From Phoronis australis (lineage: Eukaryota; Phoronida; Phoronidae), in assembly GCA_002633005.1 (NCBI GenBank), contig NMRA01000300.1, positions 10,336-74,335 on the forward strand: 64,000 nucleotides of DNA, read 5' to 3'. The notes under the pieces were generated by a model that saw only the letters and a program-made list of their open reading frames with translations, was not told the DNA's origin and ran no database searches. Shown here one piece after another: positions 44,624 through 55,733 of the stretch (positions within the stretch are counted from its first letter, which is position 1; every line of letters starts with the position of its first letter). A program made the translations under genes and the position numbers.

Positions 44624-46193
44624 AAGAAAACAGAATACTAACAACAAAAGTTTTCATAATCGCCGATCTAACAAGTTAACGACTAAAGTTGTGACGAGTA
44701 TATGTATGTATAACAACTCACTCTTTAGTGAGATCGTGATCGTTGTGTTTTTTCCTTTTCAAACTTTATGAAAACATTGTGGCTGCTGGTTTATTTAAAA
44801 CACTCATTGCAATATATGGTAAACTCGTAGTAATTAGACTAATTGTGATTAACTTTTTTAAACGTGGAGATATGAATGTTAATAAATCGATAACTGTTTA
44901 GTCAAAATAATGAAAGAGGATTAATGTCAAAGTACAGTACTTCAAAATAATTCACACGCTTACACGAATACATTCATTTAGTTTATATGCACGTTAACCA
45001 AGTCACGCGTCCAGTCAGAAAACAGAGTTACTCTTTCACTAGCACGTTGTGAATATATTTGTGGTGAGAATCGTCGATTTTTTCAGAATCTATTAATCCA
45101 AAATTCCGTTCTGATCGGCTTTGATTGACGATATCACAGAGAACTGGCAAATCTGTTCATTATGATAGGCTATGAGACCGGAAGGAAGCTTATGCATGTT
45201 TCTTCTGCGAACATCAGGCGACACTGTCCTTGGAAGATTTGCGTGCGTCCGAGGTCACTTTGCCCTGACTTTTAAACAACGTTTAGCAACTCTGGACAAA
45301 TATTTGCCAGCGCCTGATGAGACACCATCTCTACTTTTACGGAGATTTTTATTTTTACGGAAATCGCACCATCCACTTAGTTGTCTAAAGACCGGATGTA
45401 ATGCTCACTGCGGTTTCCGGGCTGAATTTTTTGTATTATATTGTTGTGCATGTGTAACTGTTACTTTAGAGTCTTGAACTGAACTTAAATCATGATTTTT
45501 GCTAGTGGCGATGTCGATGACGTAAGCCCAGACTATACTGACGAGGGAAAAAAGAAGCAAACGAAATTTACATGAACACTAAATGCAATATAAATCACGC
45601 ATCCTATTCCTTTAATGCACTTTTGACACACTGGACATAAATTGAATGCCGCTGATATCAATAATCAAAACAATTACTTTTTCATATTCTCGAAAAAACA
45701 AGGCTATCAAGACTCGTAAATGTACCAGTTTCATATACGGTATACCGATGTGCCCGTGAACAAATAGTGACGAAATAATGTATTTTTCTTTTGTTCAGCA
45801 AATTGTTTCCCATAGGCGCATGCGCCTAAGCTTCACCTAGAAATTATTAGTTAAACGTCAATCTGAATGCAAGTGAACGTCTACCATCGTATAATATTTA
45901 AAACAATGGCTCCGTGGTTTTACTCAGCTGCATGCGCCTTGTTCCGGATATGTAGGGGCTTCTTCACAATAAGGCGTACGGGCAAAATTTGTGTATATAC
46001 AGGGTAAGTTTAGGAATGACGCACAATTGCATACGGCAGTCTGACAGTTTACGAACTTACTGGCTACGATGACAGCAATAGCGGCAGTGTCACTTAGGCC
46101 CGTAGCCAGGGGGAGTTCGGGGGGTTCGATCGAACCACCACGCGGAAAAGGTCGAGCCCAAGCCTATCCGTTAGCGATGGGGTATAGATGGAA
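44624..46193. other. Unique intergenic DNA with a 16-bp NRF1-like palindrome
   Basis: TAGGCGCATGCGCCTA at 45813-45828 is a perfect palindrome that contains the NRF1 core GCGCATGCGC. The 101-codon plus frame at 45172-45477 has an ATG start but no recognisable domain. The stretch near 46086-46135 (CCCGTAGCCAGGGGG...) resembles the end of an invertebrate transposon, without a partner. Confidence 0.45.
45813..45828. promoter_or_regulatory. NRF1-like 16-bp palindrome
   Basis: Perfect inverted repeat TAGGCGCA/TGCGCCTA with the NRF1 consensus in the centre. NRF1 sites are usual in promoters of housekeeping genes, but no gene start is recognised beside it. Confidence 0.35.
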
Positions 46194-46258
46194 AACAACA
46201 ACAGCAACAACAACAACAACGACAACGACAACAACAACAACAACAAAAACAACAACAA
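46194..46258. repeat. CAA trinucleotide repeat
   Basis: Interrupted (CAA)n with a few GAC and AAA units. Confidence 0.93.
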
Positions 46259-46497
46259 AATTGTTGCTGTTACTGGTACAATGTAGTACTAACTACAATT
46301 AAAACTAAGTTAGGTGGATTTGCTTCTGATTCAAAGCGCTTCGCTTAAGCGTCGAGCCCTACCCGGCCCCAGGGCCCAATTTCCCCCGAGTTGTATTTAC
46401 GCAGATGACAGGTTCGCGCAGACGATTAGAGAAGGCTTTATGTAATATTCACTGGCATTAAACATGCGTGGTTGCTACAAGATTTTCTTCGATATTA
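46259..46497. other. Unique spacer
   Basis: Nothing recognised. GC-rich GAGCCCTACCCGGCCCCAGG near 46353 may be old transposon end sequence. Confidence 0.3.
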
Positions 46498-46764
46498 TCG
46501 TTGGCCAAATGAGTAAGCGTTACGCCGTTAAATTACGCGCGCAAGTTGATTCTTGTTAGAGGCGTACAGTAATTTTTTACGCCGTAAATAATTATCACAT
46601 TACAACGTAAAGTAAGTATTTGCGGCGCTAAAAGTTACTTTACGCCGCAAATATTTACTTTACGACGCAAATAATTTTTTTTATGCCGTACTTAATTACT
46701 CCTGTAACAAGAATTATTTACGCACGTAATTTAACGGCGTAACGTTCACCCGTTTGGCCAACGA
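46498..46764. mobile_element. 267-bp fully palindromic MITE with TA duplication
   Basis: It begins TCGTTGGCCAAA and ends with the inverse, with TA at 46496-46497 and 46765-46766. Inversion symmetry continues inward (GCGTTACGCCGTTAAATTAC in both arms, TTCTTGTTA, and a second inner palindrome around ACTTTACGCCGCAAAT), so almost the whole element can form one stem. The sequence is built from TTACG/CGTAA words. A TA target fits Tc1/mariner-type mobilisation. No coding capacity. Confidence 0.88.
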
Positions 46765-46766
46765 TA

Positions 46767-47340
46767 CATCATAGGGTAACACGGGAATCCAGAAGTAAAT
46801 GTCTATAACTAGCTAAGCTTTAAAACAGCGAAATAGCTCTCAAAAAGTAGTGTGGCGTGAATGTCTTAAAATCGACCAAGAAAAATATTAGCAGAAAATA
46901 TGATTGTTATCTGCTATTTTGGTGTACTGGCTAACATAGTAGGGTAAGGTGCAGACATTTTAAATTTAGAATTGAAGGTGATCGCCAAATGATTGTTGTT
47001 CATCCAATGTCCACTTTCATTGTGGATTGGTGGCTTGACATGTATGCGGGTGTACACACTTGTGCGCTTTTATTCTTTTAAACCCAATACACGCCAACGG
47101 TAAGTTCACTATAGGCAGTCTTCTGTCGTTGCTCAAACAAAAAACAGACTTTAACTACCGTGTGTTCTTGCACTGAGGAAACGAGCATGTTCACAGTATT
47201 AGGGAAAAGCAGGTCTAGACTTAATGAAACTGTGGTCAATGAAGAAATTGTTCCCTTGTCCATCAATGACAACGGTGCACAGCCTCGCAGACTTCGCACG
47301 AGCATCAAACTTGATTGAAAAGATTTCCAAGGTTACTTGT
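46767..47340. other. Unique intergenic DNA
   Basis: No gene recognised. Confidence 0.4.
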
Positions 47341-47404
47341 CACTATTCCGAGGGTTCACTTCTCGGAAAATCCACTACTCTGAAGTTTCACTACTCCGAC
47401 AATT
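47341..47404. repeat. Four tandem 16-bp units (CACTACTCCGAAGTTT type)
   Basis: Units start at 47341, 47357, 47373 and 47389, exactly 16 bp apart. All keep CACT-x2-TC(C/T/G)GA-like sequence and differ elsewhere. Confidence 0.88.
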
Positions 47405-47784
47405 CATTACCTGTGATTGTCTGCTAATAATGTGTCGGAACTGACATAATGAAATATTGTTTTTGTATCCATTGAGTAACCAAGTAAAAGGTATGCAAGA
47501 GATGAACAGTTCTTAAAACATTGATTGCATTGTTTACAAATGAGCTTCGTTCCGATCACTGCCAATCGTGACTTCTTAAATCTAACTAGCGACTCATTCT
47601 CAAGCAGGGACAACATTTGCGGCAGGGTCAGGGCTGCGGCGACCTGAAAACTGAATGGGACTCTCTGACTTTGTGAAAACTGGGAGGACCAGGGTAGCCT
47701 TCTAAGTACATTTAGTTTCGACCACTTCCGTACGGTGAGTTAATTATTCGTCAATATCCCTGCTTCGTATTCGTTTGAAAGGAT

Positions 47785-48633
47785 AGTAAACCCTGTGATG
47801 ATTTTCACCAATCCTCGTTCTGTCACCTGCTAATTCATCACTGACGTAAATCTCCCAAGTTAAAAGTATACTAAACCTTGTTTTATCCTATTAACAGATA
47901 CTAAAAACGACTTTCCCATCCAGTTCTCTGAAACGAAATAATGCTCGGCTCGACTACCCTCTAAAGTTTTGAGGAAAATCAGAAAACTCCTTACAAATTC
48001 TGCTAAAGGAGCAAGCGTGACCTACGCTTTTAATTAGTGCAGTTTACATTACAAAAGTTGACACGGATCAGCTGACACGGAACGAGATGTTCCAGTGTGT
48101 AAACGGGACTGACACGGAACAAATGGACACGGCGGTGACAACTTTTGCCACCCGTTTGTGAGGTGGGGCAATTTGCGCTCGAGCATCTTACTCCGTGTTC
48201 ATTATAAGTCTAAACGCGAAACTGGGGCAAGGCGGAAAGAATCATCTCTACTGCGCCTGTGCAATGACCTACATACGTGTTCTCAGTCTCTGCAACTGCC
48301 GCTATTTGAAAACCTGCGCATGTGCATTCCACTCTCGAGCTTACAACTTCCGTCTTGCCACAGTTAATGAAATTGCGTGTGTAAACGGCCACTTGACACC
48401 GATCAAGTTGCTCCGTGTCAGTTGCTCTGGATCAAAAGTTGATGTCTAACAGGACTAAATTACAAGACATCTGTGCGAAAAGACGACCCACTAAGGACCA
48501 TAATGTCCACTTGGTGAGACAGTGAGTATATGCTCTTAGATGATTCCTGCTTTATCTTTCAAGATTGACGCCAATGATGCAAAAGCAAGTGAGAGAACGA
48601 GGATTGGTTGAAATCATCAAATTAGGGTTTAGA
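47785..48633. mobile_element. Inverted-repeat element, about 850 bp
   Basis: 47785-47860 and the inverse of 48560-48633 share TAAACCCT, GATGATTT, ACCAATCCTCGTTCT, TCAC(C/T)TGCT and a CATCA block, about 75-80% over about 75 bp. A second, inner inverted pair (about 48045-48115 and 48385-48445; shared words GTTTACAC, TGACACGG, CAAAAGTTG) lies inside. The centre is GC-richer with overlapping small frames that I do not accept as genes. The right end is 8 bp from the TTAA element that follows. Confidence 0.68.
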
Positions 48634-48802
48634 ATTCCTTTTAAACAGTACACACCATGGATTTTTGCACATTTTGAATTACCGGTGGCCACAGACTAAA
48701 TGTATGACGTAAAATTTAGCTAAACCCATGTTTATTTTGTGTAATTAGCTCAAAATTTGGATTTTTCTTTCAATTTTGCCAATTTTCACATTTCCCGCCA
48801 TG

Positions 48803-48810
48803 TGACGTCA
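48803..48810. promoter_or_regulatory. CRE palindrome TGACGTCA upstream of the 48849 ORF
   Basis: Full CREB/ATF site 38 bp before the ATG at 48849, preceded by TTTCCCGCC (E2F-like). Together they look like a compact promoter inside the transposon. Confidence 0.5.
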
Positions 48811-48848
48811 TGGGTTGAACACAAGAGATCAGTGACTAGCACTGAACA

Positions 48849-49097
48849 ATGGCGGAGACCAGGGAATTTGAAAGTGACGACGATTATGAGCAAGAATTGA
48901 ACGAATACTATGAAGAAACGTATGAGAATGGTGGCCAGGATGAGGAAATGGGGTTGCACGAAAGCGAGAACAGGTTTAATGTGCTTCCGGCTACGTACTT
49001 TTCTACTTTGAGCCTTATGAACTGGATACTCCCGCGAGAGAAGCGGCCTCGGGCTCGGCGAGTCAACCCAGTCATCCAACAGACGATCCTGAATTAA
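48849..49097 (+). CDS. Acidic 82-residue ORF inside the TTAA element, unknown function
   Basis: The ATG has a strong context (ACAATGGCG, A at -3 and G at +4). The first 40 residues are rich in Asp, Glu and Tyr (FESDDDYEQELNEYYEETYE), followed by a hydrophobic-basic part (LMNWILPREKRPRARR). A CRE and an E2F-like site lie just upstream, within the transposon. It ends at TAA 49095-49097. I recognise no family. It may be the N-terminal piece of a longer transposon protein whose remainder was deleted, or an accessory protein of the element. The plus frame that follows (49104-49553) is antisense to the THAP remnant and ends in AT-rich 3' sequence with AATAAA near 49563, so I do not take it as a continuation. 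Confidence 0.4.
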   Translation: MAETREFESDDDYEQELNEYYEETYENGGQDEEMGLHESENRFNVLPATYFSTLSLMNWILPREKRPRARRVNPVIQQTILN

Positions 49098-49159
49098 GAG
49101 CTGATGTTTCTGAATGATAAATATTGTCCTTTATTGAACCAGGCCTTCATCGTCTCCTG

Positions 49160-49405
49160 TGACTGGAGTCGAAACACGAGTCCTCAAAGTGGGCAGAACA
49201 CAGAGTGGCCCCGGACCGCCGATCGCTTGGTCCACGATGACGTCCCACACTCTCGTTCGGCGCACGAAGTCATGCCACTTCTGCGCAACTTTGGTGTCCT
49301 TCGGAACACCGAGACGTTTTCCGCCTTGCTGCTGTTGCTGCAGCCTCCGGAAACACATCTTTTGATCCCTCTACGAACCTTCTCGACGCTAAATGTACTT
49401 TGCAT
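49160..49405 (-). pseudogene. THAP zinc-finger domain with two frameshifts
   Basis: On the minus strand the ATG at 49405-49403 opens a frame that reaches KRCVSGGCSNSSK (C-x4-C of THAP) and VSVF. The next block, PKDTKVAQKWHDFVRRTR, lies in a second frame, and LCSAHFEDSCFDSS (the C-x2-H with following F) in a third. The order and spacing C-x4-C ... F-x-x-P ... W ... C-x2-H-F are those of a THAP domain of normal length, so this was a genuine DNA-binding domain, now broken by at least two small indels. The WHDFVRR block is typical of the helix after the FP motif. It probably formed the N-terminus of the transposase of the surrounding TTAA element. A host THAP gene is less likely because of the TTAA inverted ends. 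Confidence 0.75.
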
Positions 49406-49608
49406 TCTCTTCACTCTATACACTTTGTCTATGATCCGAACGGTATGGCGAACGACCTGGGTTCAACCCATGACGTTGTACATAATTATTATTTTTTTCA
49501 ATTTTTGCGTGTATCTTTATGAGCTGTGCACTAAAGGCACTGAAATCAAGTAAGATATAATAATAAAATTTATTTTGAGGTACTAGAGTCATGTTGTGTA
49601 CACTTTAA

Positions 49609-52099
49609 GGAAGGAATCACGTGAAAATTCATACACCCCATGTTAAAGTTTGGACATTATGATCCTTGGTGGGTGGACCTTCCCCACAGTTGCCGTGTAA
49701 TCCGCTTGCTCGTTTAGCAAACTTTGAAAGGAGTGTTCAAAACTTTCAGCAAACTTTTAAGGGTTGTCAATGGTTACAGAGTATTATTTTGTTTCGGAGA
49801 ACTCTAGTGGGTGGGGAATCGGTCAACAGGTCAAACCCGGATTTGATATTCTTTTAAAAATGCAAGAATGTACTTAACTTTCCATATTCGTTCGACATGC
49901 AGGCAATTTCGTATGCTCATGAAATTAATAGTACGCGTAAGTTGTTTTCCGTACATGATGGCGTTCTCCCGTTCAGGGACTTTACCAGACGTAGAGCAGA
50001 GAGGATTGTGAGCGGGTGATAACATCTAGCTCCTTTGTTAACTGCCAAGCACAGTCTTTTGTCTGGTATGACTACAGGCAGGCCAATTATCTGCCAGTCT
50101 TATTACAGACCTCGTGTGAACACAGTCAAACCCGGAGCGAATTGGTACGTTCGGGAAGAATAGAATGTCGGTTGTAGGTGGGCGATTTTGCCGATTCAAA
50201 AATTCAACATAATCAGCATTTGACGAGGAATTCAGAAATGCTATTGGTTTATGTTCAAATATGTAATAACTTGACTTTTGTTTTTAACAGCACAGCCCAG
50301 TCAGGCTAGATAGGATCTTATTGAAATTAGAGCAATTATCGAACAAAAGAGAGCTGGCCCTCCAACCATGAATGCCAGAATGAAGTTAATCAGTCGAGTA
50401 AGATATTGGCTATAGGGGTAAACTTCCCAACTTGTTGTTGGGCTATAGAATTGAACAAAATGGGATAAAGGGAAAAACGTCGTAATTATACATGTAGTAA
50501 ACCACTCGACGCATATAATAACTGAAGTATCGTTTACTTTTTCATGTAAAAGTATAAAATTAAACCTGGGTTCGAAAATTTATGAGTAGTGAACGTTCAG
50601 AGTAGTGCGCTGTGCCCATTTCAAAAACGCAAAAATACAACCAGATAAAAAATTCGTCACGTCATTCTCAGACTAAAAAAAATCCGTCTGAGTATGTATT
50701 TAAGCAAGCCTGATTTGAAAGTTTGGCGGGTCGATCTTTGCAAAATATCAAGGGTCCAATGTTCCAGAAATTCGAACCACCCCCTGCGCAATGCTGTCTA
50801 CGGACCTGCACTAACAATGACAGCGACCATGTTGTCAATTACTTACAAAACCTGCACCCCATTTTGGGTGTGAGAAGTGCGAATTCGTGAAATAATACAA
50901 CAAGAAAACTATAATGCACTCCAATAAAAAAGTGGTGACTCGAAAGTCATATGTGTATCTTTTGATGTTGCAGGTCTCCATAAATATACTGCGAAACAGA
51001 TAAAGGCATCTTTCATGATAATTAGTTTGTTTTGACAGTTTCTACTAACGACTAGCGTTCGTTCTGATAAATGCGAGTGTAAAACACCTGTCCAAATTGA
51101 ATGAAAGTCAAGGTGAACATTTACAGCCGAGGATATACTCTTAATGGCACTACTACTGGTTTAACGCGTTCTCGCAGTTTTAAATGTCGTTTACAAGCAC
51201 CGAAACCAGGCCAAATAAGCTAACCAAATGGTTAAATTAAAATTGTCACTTTTAATTAACGTAAATTGAATTTTCAATGCGTCTTTTTGTGACTGTGGAG
51301 GTAGTTATGCGCCTGGCTAAATACTTTGTGTTGTAACTCACTTGGCAGCTGCTCACCTCAAGTTGAAGGCTAATGGAGGTGTTAGTGTGCGTCCACATAA
51401 CATTTGGGAACATTCTCTGGTATTTCAAATGACATAAAATCATAACAAACTGTGTAAGATGTTTAATGCTATGTTCCATCAACCTGACTCCGTTTAAATG
51501 ACCGACGTGCTGCTTGCAAGGTTTGAAATGTGAACCTATTCAGTTCTGTTGTCGAGTTTCCAAATTCTTAAGTCAACGACTAGTCTGTGTCCTTACCTTA
51601 ATGTATAGAAAAAAAAAATAGCTAGTAAAGAGCTTGTACAATTTGATCTTTGGCTTCATGTCATCTTTGCTGGGTCACGTGATCACGTCTTTTTAGTAAA
51701 ACCTAGCAAACAAGGAAGGTTCATCCATACTAATAACATGACCATAAACAACCTCGTTTTGATAACCTCTCTTACAAACAGTGGAGAACAATGCATGAAG
51801 GATAATATCTGAAATTTTCATATAAATTTGAACTGTTATTTCTGAGATATGATGTTCGAATTTGCCAATTTTTGACATTTTCGAGGGTCCTACATAACCT
51901 AAAATAATTTAGAATTTGCAGACGAGCTGCAGCAGAAGCACACTCAAACAGTTAATAAATATCCAGATAGTGCACAACTTCAGCTGCATGTCCGGGAAAT
52001 GAAGTTGTGTAATATTTTGCTGTTTATTAAATTTAGAATTTGAACTACAGCAGAGATAAAACGTTCAATTCGTTATTTCCAACTATAGCCCCATTATGA
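49609..52099. other. Unique intergenic DNA
   Basis: No gene recognised. Frames at 49666-49857 (plus), 49831-50025 (minus), 51252-51482 (minus) and 51693-51878 (minus) lack domains. Confidence 0.4.
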
Positions 52100-52206
52100 G
52101 CTGCTCCATGCTCACCGCTCATCGCTCCCCGCTCACCGCTCACCGCTCCCCGCTCACCGCTCCCCGCTCACCGCTCCCCGCTCACCGCTCACCGCTCCTC
52201 GCTCAC
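52100..52206. repeat. CGCTCAC/CGCTCCC heptamer tandem repeat
   Basis: About 15 heptamers alternating CCGCTCA and CCGCTCC, giving a 14-bp higher order in the middle. Strongly pyrimidine-biased strand asymmetry. Confidence 0.93.
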
Positions 52207-52254
52207 TTCATGGGGTACTACATATAAATGTGCCACATGATATCACGGCAAGCT

Positions 52255-52410
52255 ATACGTTCGATGATATTATGAAAAAACATATGTTTGGTGATATTGC
52301 GAAAATATTAAAGTTTGGAGATACTATGACAAGATATAGGTTTGACGATCGGATATCATATTATCATGGAAAGTCATAAGTTTGATGGTATCATGACAAG
52401 ATATTCGTTT
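52255..52410. repeat. Degenerate tandem repeat, about 30-35 bp units
   Basis: About four units of the pattern (A/G)TTTG(A/G)(T/C)GAT-x-TCATGACAAGATAT-like sequence (for example AGTTTGATGGTATCATGACA). Diverged. Confidence 0.6.
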
Positions 52411-53269
52411 AATGCAGCTGTTGTCACTTTCACAGTGAATCATCTAGTCAGGCATCTTCGCAGTCATTTTACGAAACACTCTGAGAATGAGAAATTATGC
52501 TTGTCTAATAAAACTAGTAAACCAGTTTTTTTTATTCAACTGTAGTGAGGAACGCACGCCTGCAGATGTTATCATCTGGACCCACTTCACTCGTTGTCTA
52601 GTGTTCTCTCTACAGGTAGTGACCGTATGACGAGCTCTAATGCGGTCTCTAAGTGGATTCTTACCTCCAAATGTACCTGGCTTTTAATGCACTCGTCTAT
52701 GTAATTCCGTCTTGATATCATGCAATTAACGCAGTTAAAGAGCAAACACTATCCCTGTCTAGAGCCAAGGGAGATAACTTCACATTGTTCATGCCCTGCT
52801 CACTTACAAACAGGACATTGAAATAAAGTTAAAACATTCGCTAAAGGTCGCCATAAGCTAAAACCAAGATCTCACGCCAGTGAAAATATTTCTTGAATAT
52901 GCTATGGACCTTACTAGCCAGTCCTAGCAAAATGTTGGCCACTGACGTGTCTAGTGGGTGAGGTTGGAGTGTTGAATTGTGGCAGTTGAATTCATTGTTA
53001 GTTTCCTTTGCAAAAGCGAAGTTTTCACCGCAAGCGCAAGCTAAGTTTTTATGATCTACGGAACTCAGCCTAGGTTTTGATATATTTCTGGGTACGGTCA
53101 TGGTCTCATGCATGCTTCTACTTGAAATTCATACCCGGATAATTTCACTCAACTTTTTATACAAGAAATCCTAATATTTTAATGTCAGCATTTCCTGAAT
53201 AGATTCTGGTATCAGCTGAGCTGATTATCAGAATTTATTCCCATATTTTCCATTGCAAGTAAGACGGTG
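52411..53269. other. Unique intergenic DNA
   Basis: No gene recognised. The minus frame at 52841-53113 has no domain. Confidence 0.4.
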
Positions 53270-53304
53270 GTTACATTATTATACATTATTATACATTATT
53301 ATAC
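53270..53304. repeat. Three tandem ACATTATTAT decamers
   Basis: Exact 10-bp period, three copies and a partial fourth. Confidence 0.9.
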
Positions 53305-55376
53305 AACCCTAAATGGAACCTAGTGAAAATAATTGATTATTTTCGCAACATTGCTGTCCTTATTTGACGTTTTTTGGCCTTTGATATCACTTACTAAATA
53401 CTATAACATTCCACAACCAATTCTGAGTAAATGTTGACTCGGTTATGCCCAGGTCCCAATCGGATATGTTCAAAAGATTGACTTCGCGGGAACGAAGGAG
53501 TTGCAGTGTCGAGGCACCCAAATGTTTGAGCAGGCACCTATTTTGGGCAATCCCATCATACCACCTGATTGGTTAGGTGATTATTATTTCATGCATGAAG
53601 GTGAGGCTTCTGTCGTTGCTTTTTCAATACATTTAAGCTGAGTTGTTTCGCCGCTGTTCCTCAGAAAATAAAGCACGGTGAGCCCACACAGAGATGTATA
53701 TGTACAGTATAGATAATGTGGATGAGAACGCATTGGAACAATACGCAAATGGGGTTTAGCTGAAGACTCCGGGGTAAGGGGAAAATGGTTAAAATTGTAG
53801 CCAATCGACAGCCTTCAGATGACTGGTCTGATATCAACCACTACCCACTGACTCCACTGTTTTCCACGAAAATGAGCGACACCTTCGTGGAACAGTTAAT
53901 TCTTATTCATTAATGACTAACTAATTGCATTCCTAAATTTATTAAATGACTAACTACAACATTTTATGACAAAAATCTACATCAACGATAGTTGAAGTAA
54001 TACTTGACTTGAATTAGTTCAATCAATGGGCCACGGTCAGCCACTGATCCAGCATGTTGAAAAAGTTTCATACATATCAGCTCAGTATCGGGCCGCTTGC
54101 GATGTTCAGAATATTCTCGAAATGTGATTCCTCCCCCGGAAAGCTTTACTTTTATGCTTACAGTGGAATCAATGATAACTTTTGCAACAATATTACAGGG
54201 AAAACAGCCAGTAGAGGGCGTTTGATCATTTGGCTTTTTGACTGAACTTCCGTTAAGAAATGTCCATCCTTGTTAATTTCCTATATTAATGCATTTTCCG
54301 TGTAGAAATGAATTAGTTTTATCAAAATGGAAATCTTTGCTCACCCCAAGTTGCTGCACTTTAGGCGTTTTCTATTTCTGACAAAAACCTAAAGAATTTT
54401 TTAACCAAATCAGATATTAGTTTCTAAATGGAACTTGGGAGACAAACTTCACATGGCGTATTCCCAAGATAGACACATACACTGTAGACGCTCTACACGT
54501 ATTCTGTCCAAAGATAGTAGCAGAGCATTTATAGAAAGGCAGCGCTAATTGAATCATGGAAGACGATTGCAATGAAAGTAAATTAATCATTTGTGAAACG
54601 GATATTTGTCGTTCAATCGTCTCGCTTGACTACTTCCAAGTTTCCTTATAATTACTTCAAAGTAACTTTTATTGAAATATTGGATAAGTGTCTCAATAAT
54701 TTGACACACGTCTCTCTTAATTAAGTTAATTCACTTGTGAGCCGTTATTTGAATCCAGTGATAGAGCGCGGGAAAGAAGACAGTTGTCATAACATTGCTG
54801 GAGTTACGAGTTATCCTTTAACAATGTTATGACACGTTTAAAACATTGCTGGATCCGCGTTTAGGGCGAATAATTCGGATAAACTCGAGATTAAGGTTAT
54901 CTAGGACCAACCCTAGGCCTTGCCAAGAATTGTACGATGACCCTTAACTTACTTCAAAATCCAACGGCTGCCTGGTGCTTTGGTAATTGACCCAATTACG
55001 TTGCAAACCCAGCAGAATTGATGAGGCACGCATTATTGCAACTTTTGAACAACCGTTTTAGGTTGTAAAAGTCACATTTCTTGTCCGATTTTCAAAATCC
55101 AAAAACCTAATCACGCGTGCTTTTCGCGAAATATTGAAATATGCTATTTACAAACCTTCAAAACGAAAATCTAATAATGCTACTGTCGCATACAGTCTGT
55201 TTATGGTGGGTCTCATTATCTAGAGAACGATAACATCAGCAGCCTAAGGCGATTTATTAATCCATAACAGCATGGTGTATTTTATCTAAATCGTCATATT
55301 CTGAGGTACGCAAACCGGTCGAATTGCCTAATCTCGACCGGTTAGGGTACCCTAAGCGCCACCTATAGTGTGAAAG
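53305..55376. other. Unique intergenic DNA
   Basis: No gene recognised. GTCATAACATTG (54786-54797) and CAATGTTATGAC form a small hairpin pair within 60 bp. ACATTGCTGGA occurs twice near 54791 and 54842. Confidence 0.4.
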
Positions 55377-55420
55377 AGTGTACCAGTTTTGGTGTCAACG
55401 CAGCGTTCTGTACATGCTGT

Positions 55421-55605
55421 NNNNNNNNNNNNNNNNNNNNNNNNNNNNNNNNNNNNNNNNNNNNNNNNNNNNNNNNNNNNNNNNNNNNNNNNNNNNNNNN
55501 NNNNNNNNNNNNNNNNNNNNNNNNNNNNNNNNNNNNNNNNNNNNNNNNNNNNNNNNNNNNNNNNNNNNNNNNNNNNNNNNNNNNNNNNNNNNNNNNNNNN
55601 NNNNN
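55421..55605. other. Assembly gap of 185 N inside a minisatellite
   Basis: The bases to the right are tandem repeat units and TGTACCAG occurs just left of the gap (55379-55386), so the gap very likely hides more units. Confidence 0.85.
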
Positions 55606-55733
55606 TCACTCTCTTTAAAATGTACCACATATGCACGGGGGCGGGGACACTCTCTTTAAAATTTGTCACTTATGAACAGGGGCGGGGGGACACTCTCTTT
55701 AAAAGTACCACTTATGCACGGGGGCGGGGGCTA
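55606..55733. repeat. GC-rich minisatellite, units of 41-43 bp
   Basis: Units begin at 55607, 55648 and 55691. Consensus pieces are CACTCTCTTTAAAA, TACCAC(A/T)TATGCACG and GGGGCGGGGG. The G-runs explain the sequencing gap. Confidence 0.92.

Larger units (their letters stand above)
48646..49604. mobile_element. 959-bp TTAA-flanked Kolobok-like element with two convergent coding remnants
   Basis: TTAA stands at 48642-48645 and 49605-49608. The left end (with TTAA) TTAAACAGTACACACCATG and the inverted right end TTAAAGTGTACACAACATG match over most of 19 bases with one small offset. Inside, a plus-strand ORF with promoter-like upstream sequence starts near the left end, and a decayed THAP domain reads inward on the minus strand from near the right end. 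A second TTAA element with a THAP start is at 12212-13796. The short distance between the two remnants suggests that the middle of a longer two-gene element was lost. Confidence 0.72.

Noticed and set aside
45172-45477. 101-codon ATG-started plus frame
   Set aside because: No domain, no promoter or poly(A) signal, composition like its surroundings.
46083-46400. Transposon with CCCGTAGCCAGGGGG end
   Set aside because: The left end looks familiar, but I could not find a convincing inverted partner or target duplication to the right.
49104-49553. 149-codon plus-strand frame
   Set aside because: It is antisense to the THAP remnant, which matches a known domain in the correct order, and its end is AT-rich 3' sequence.
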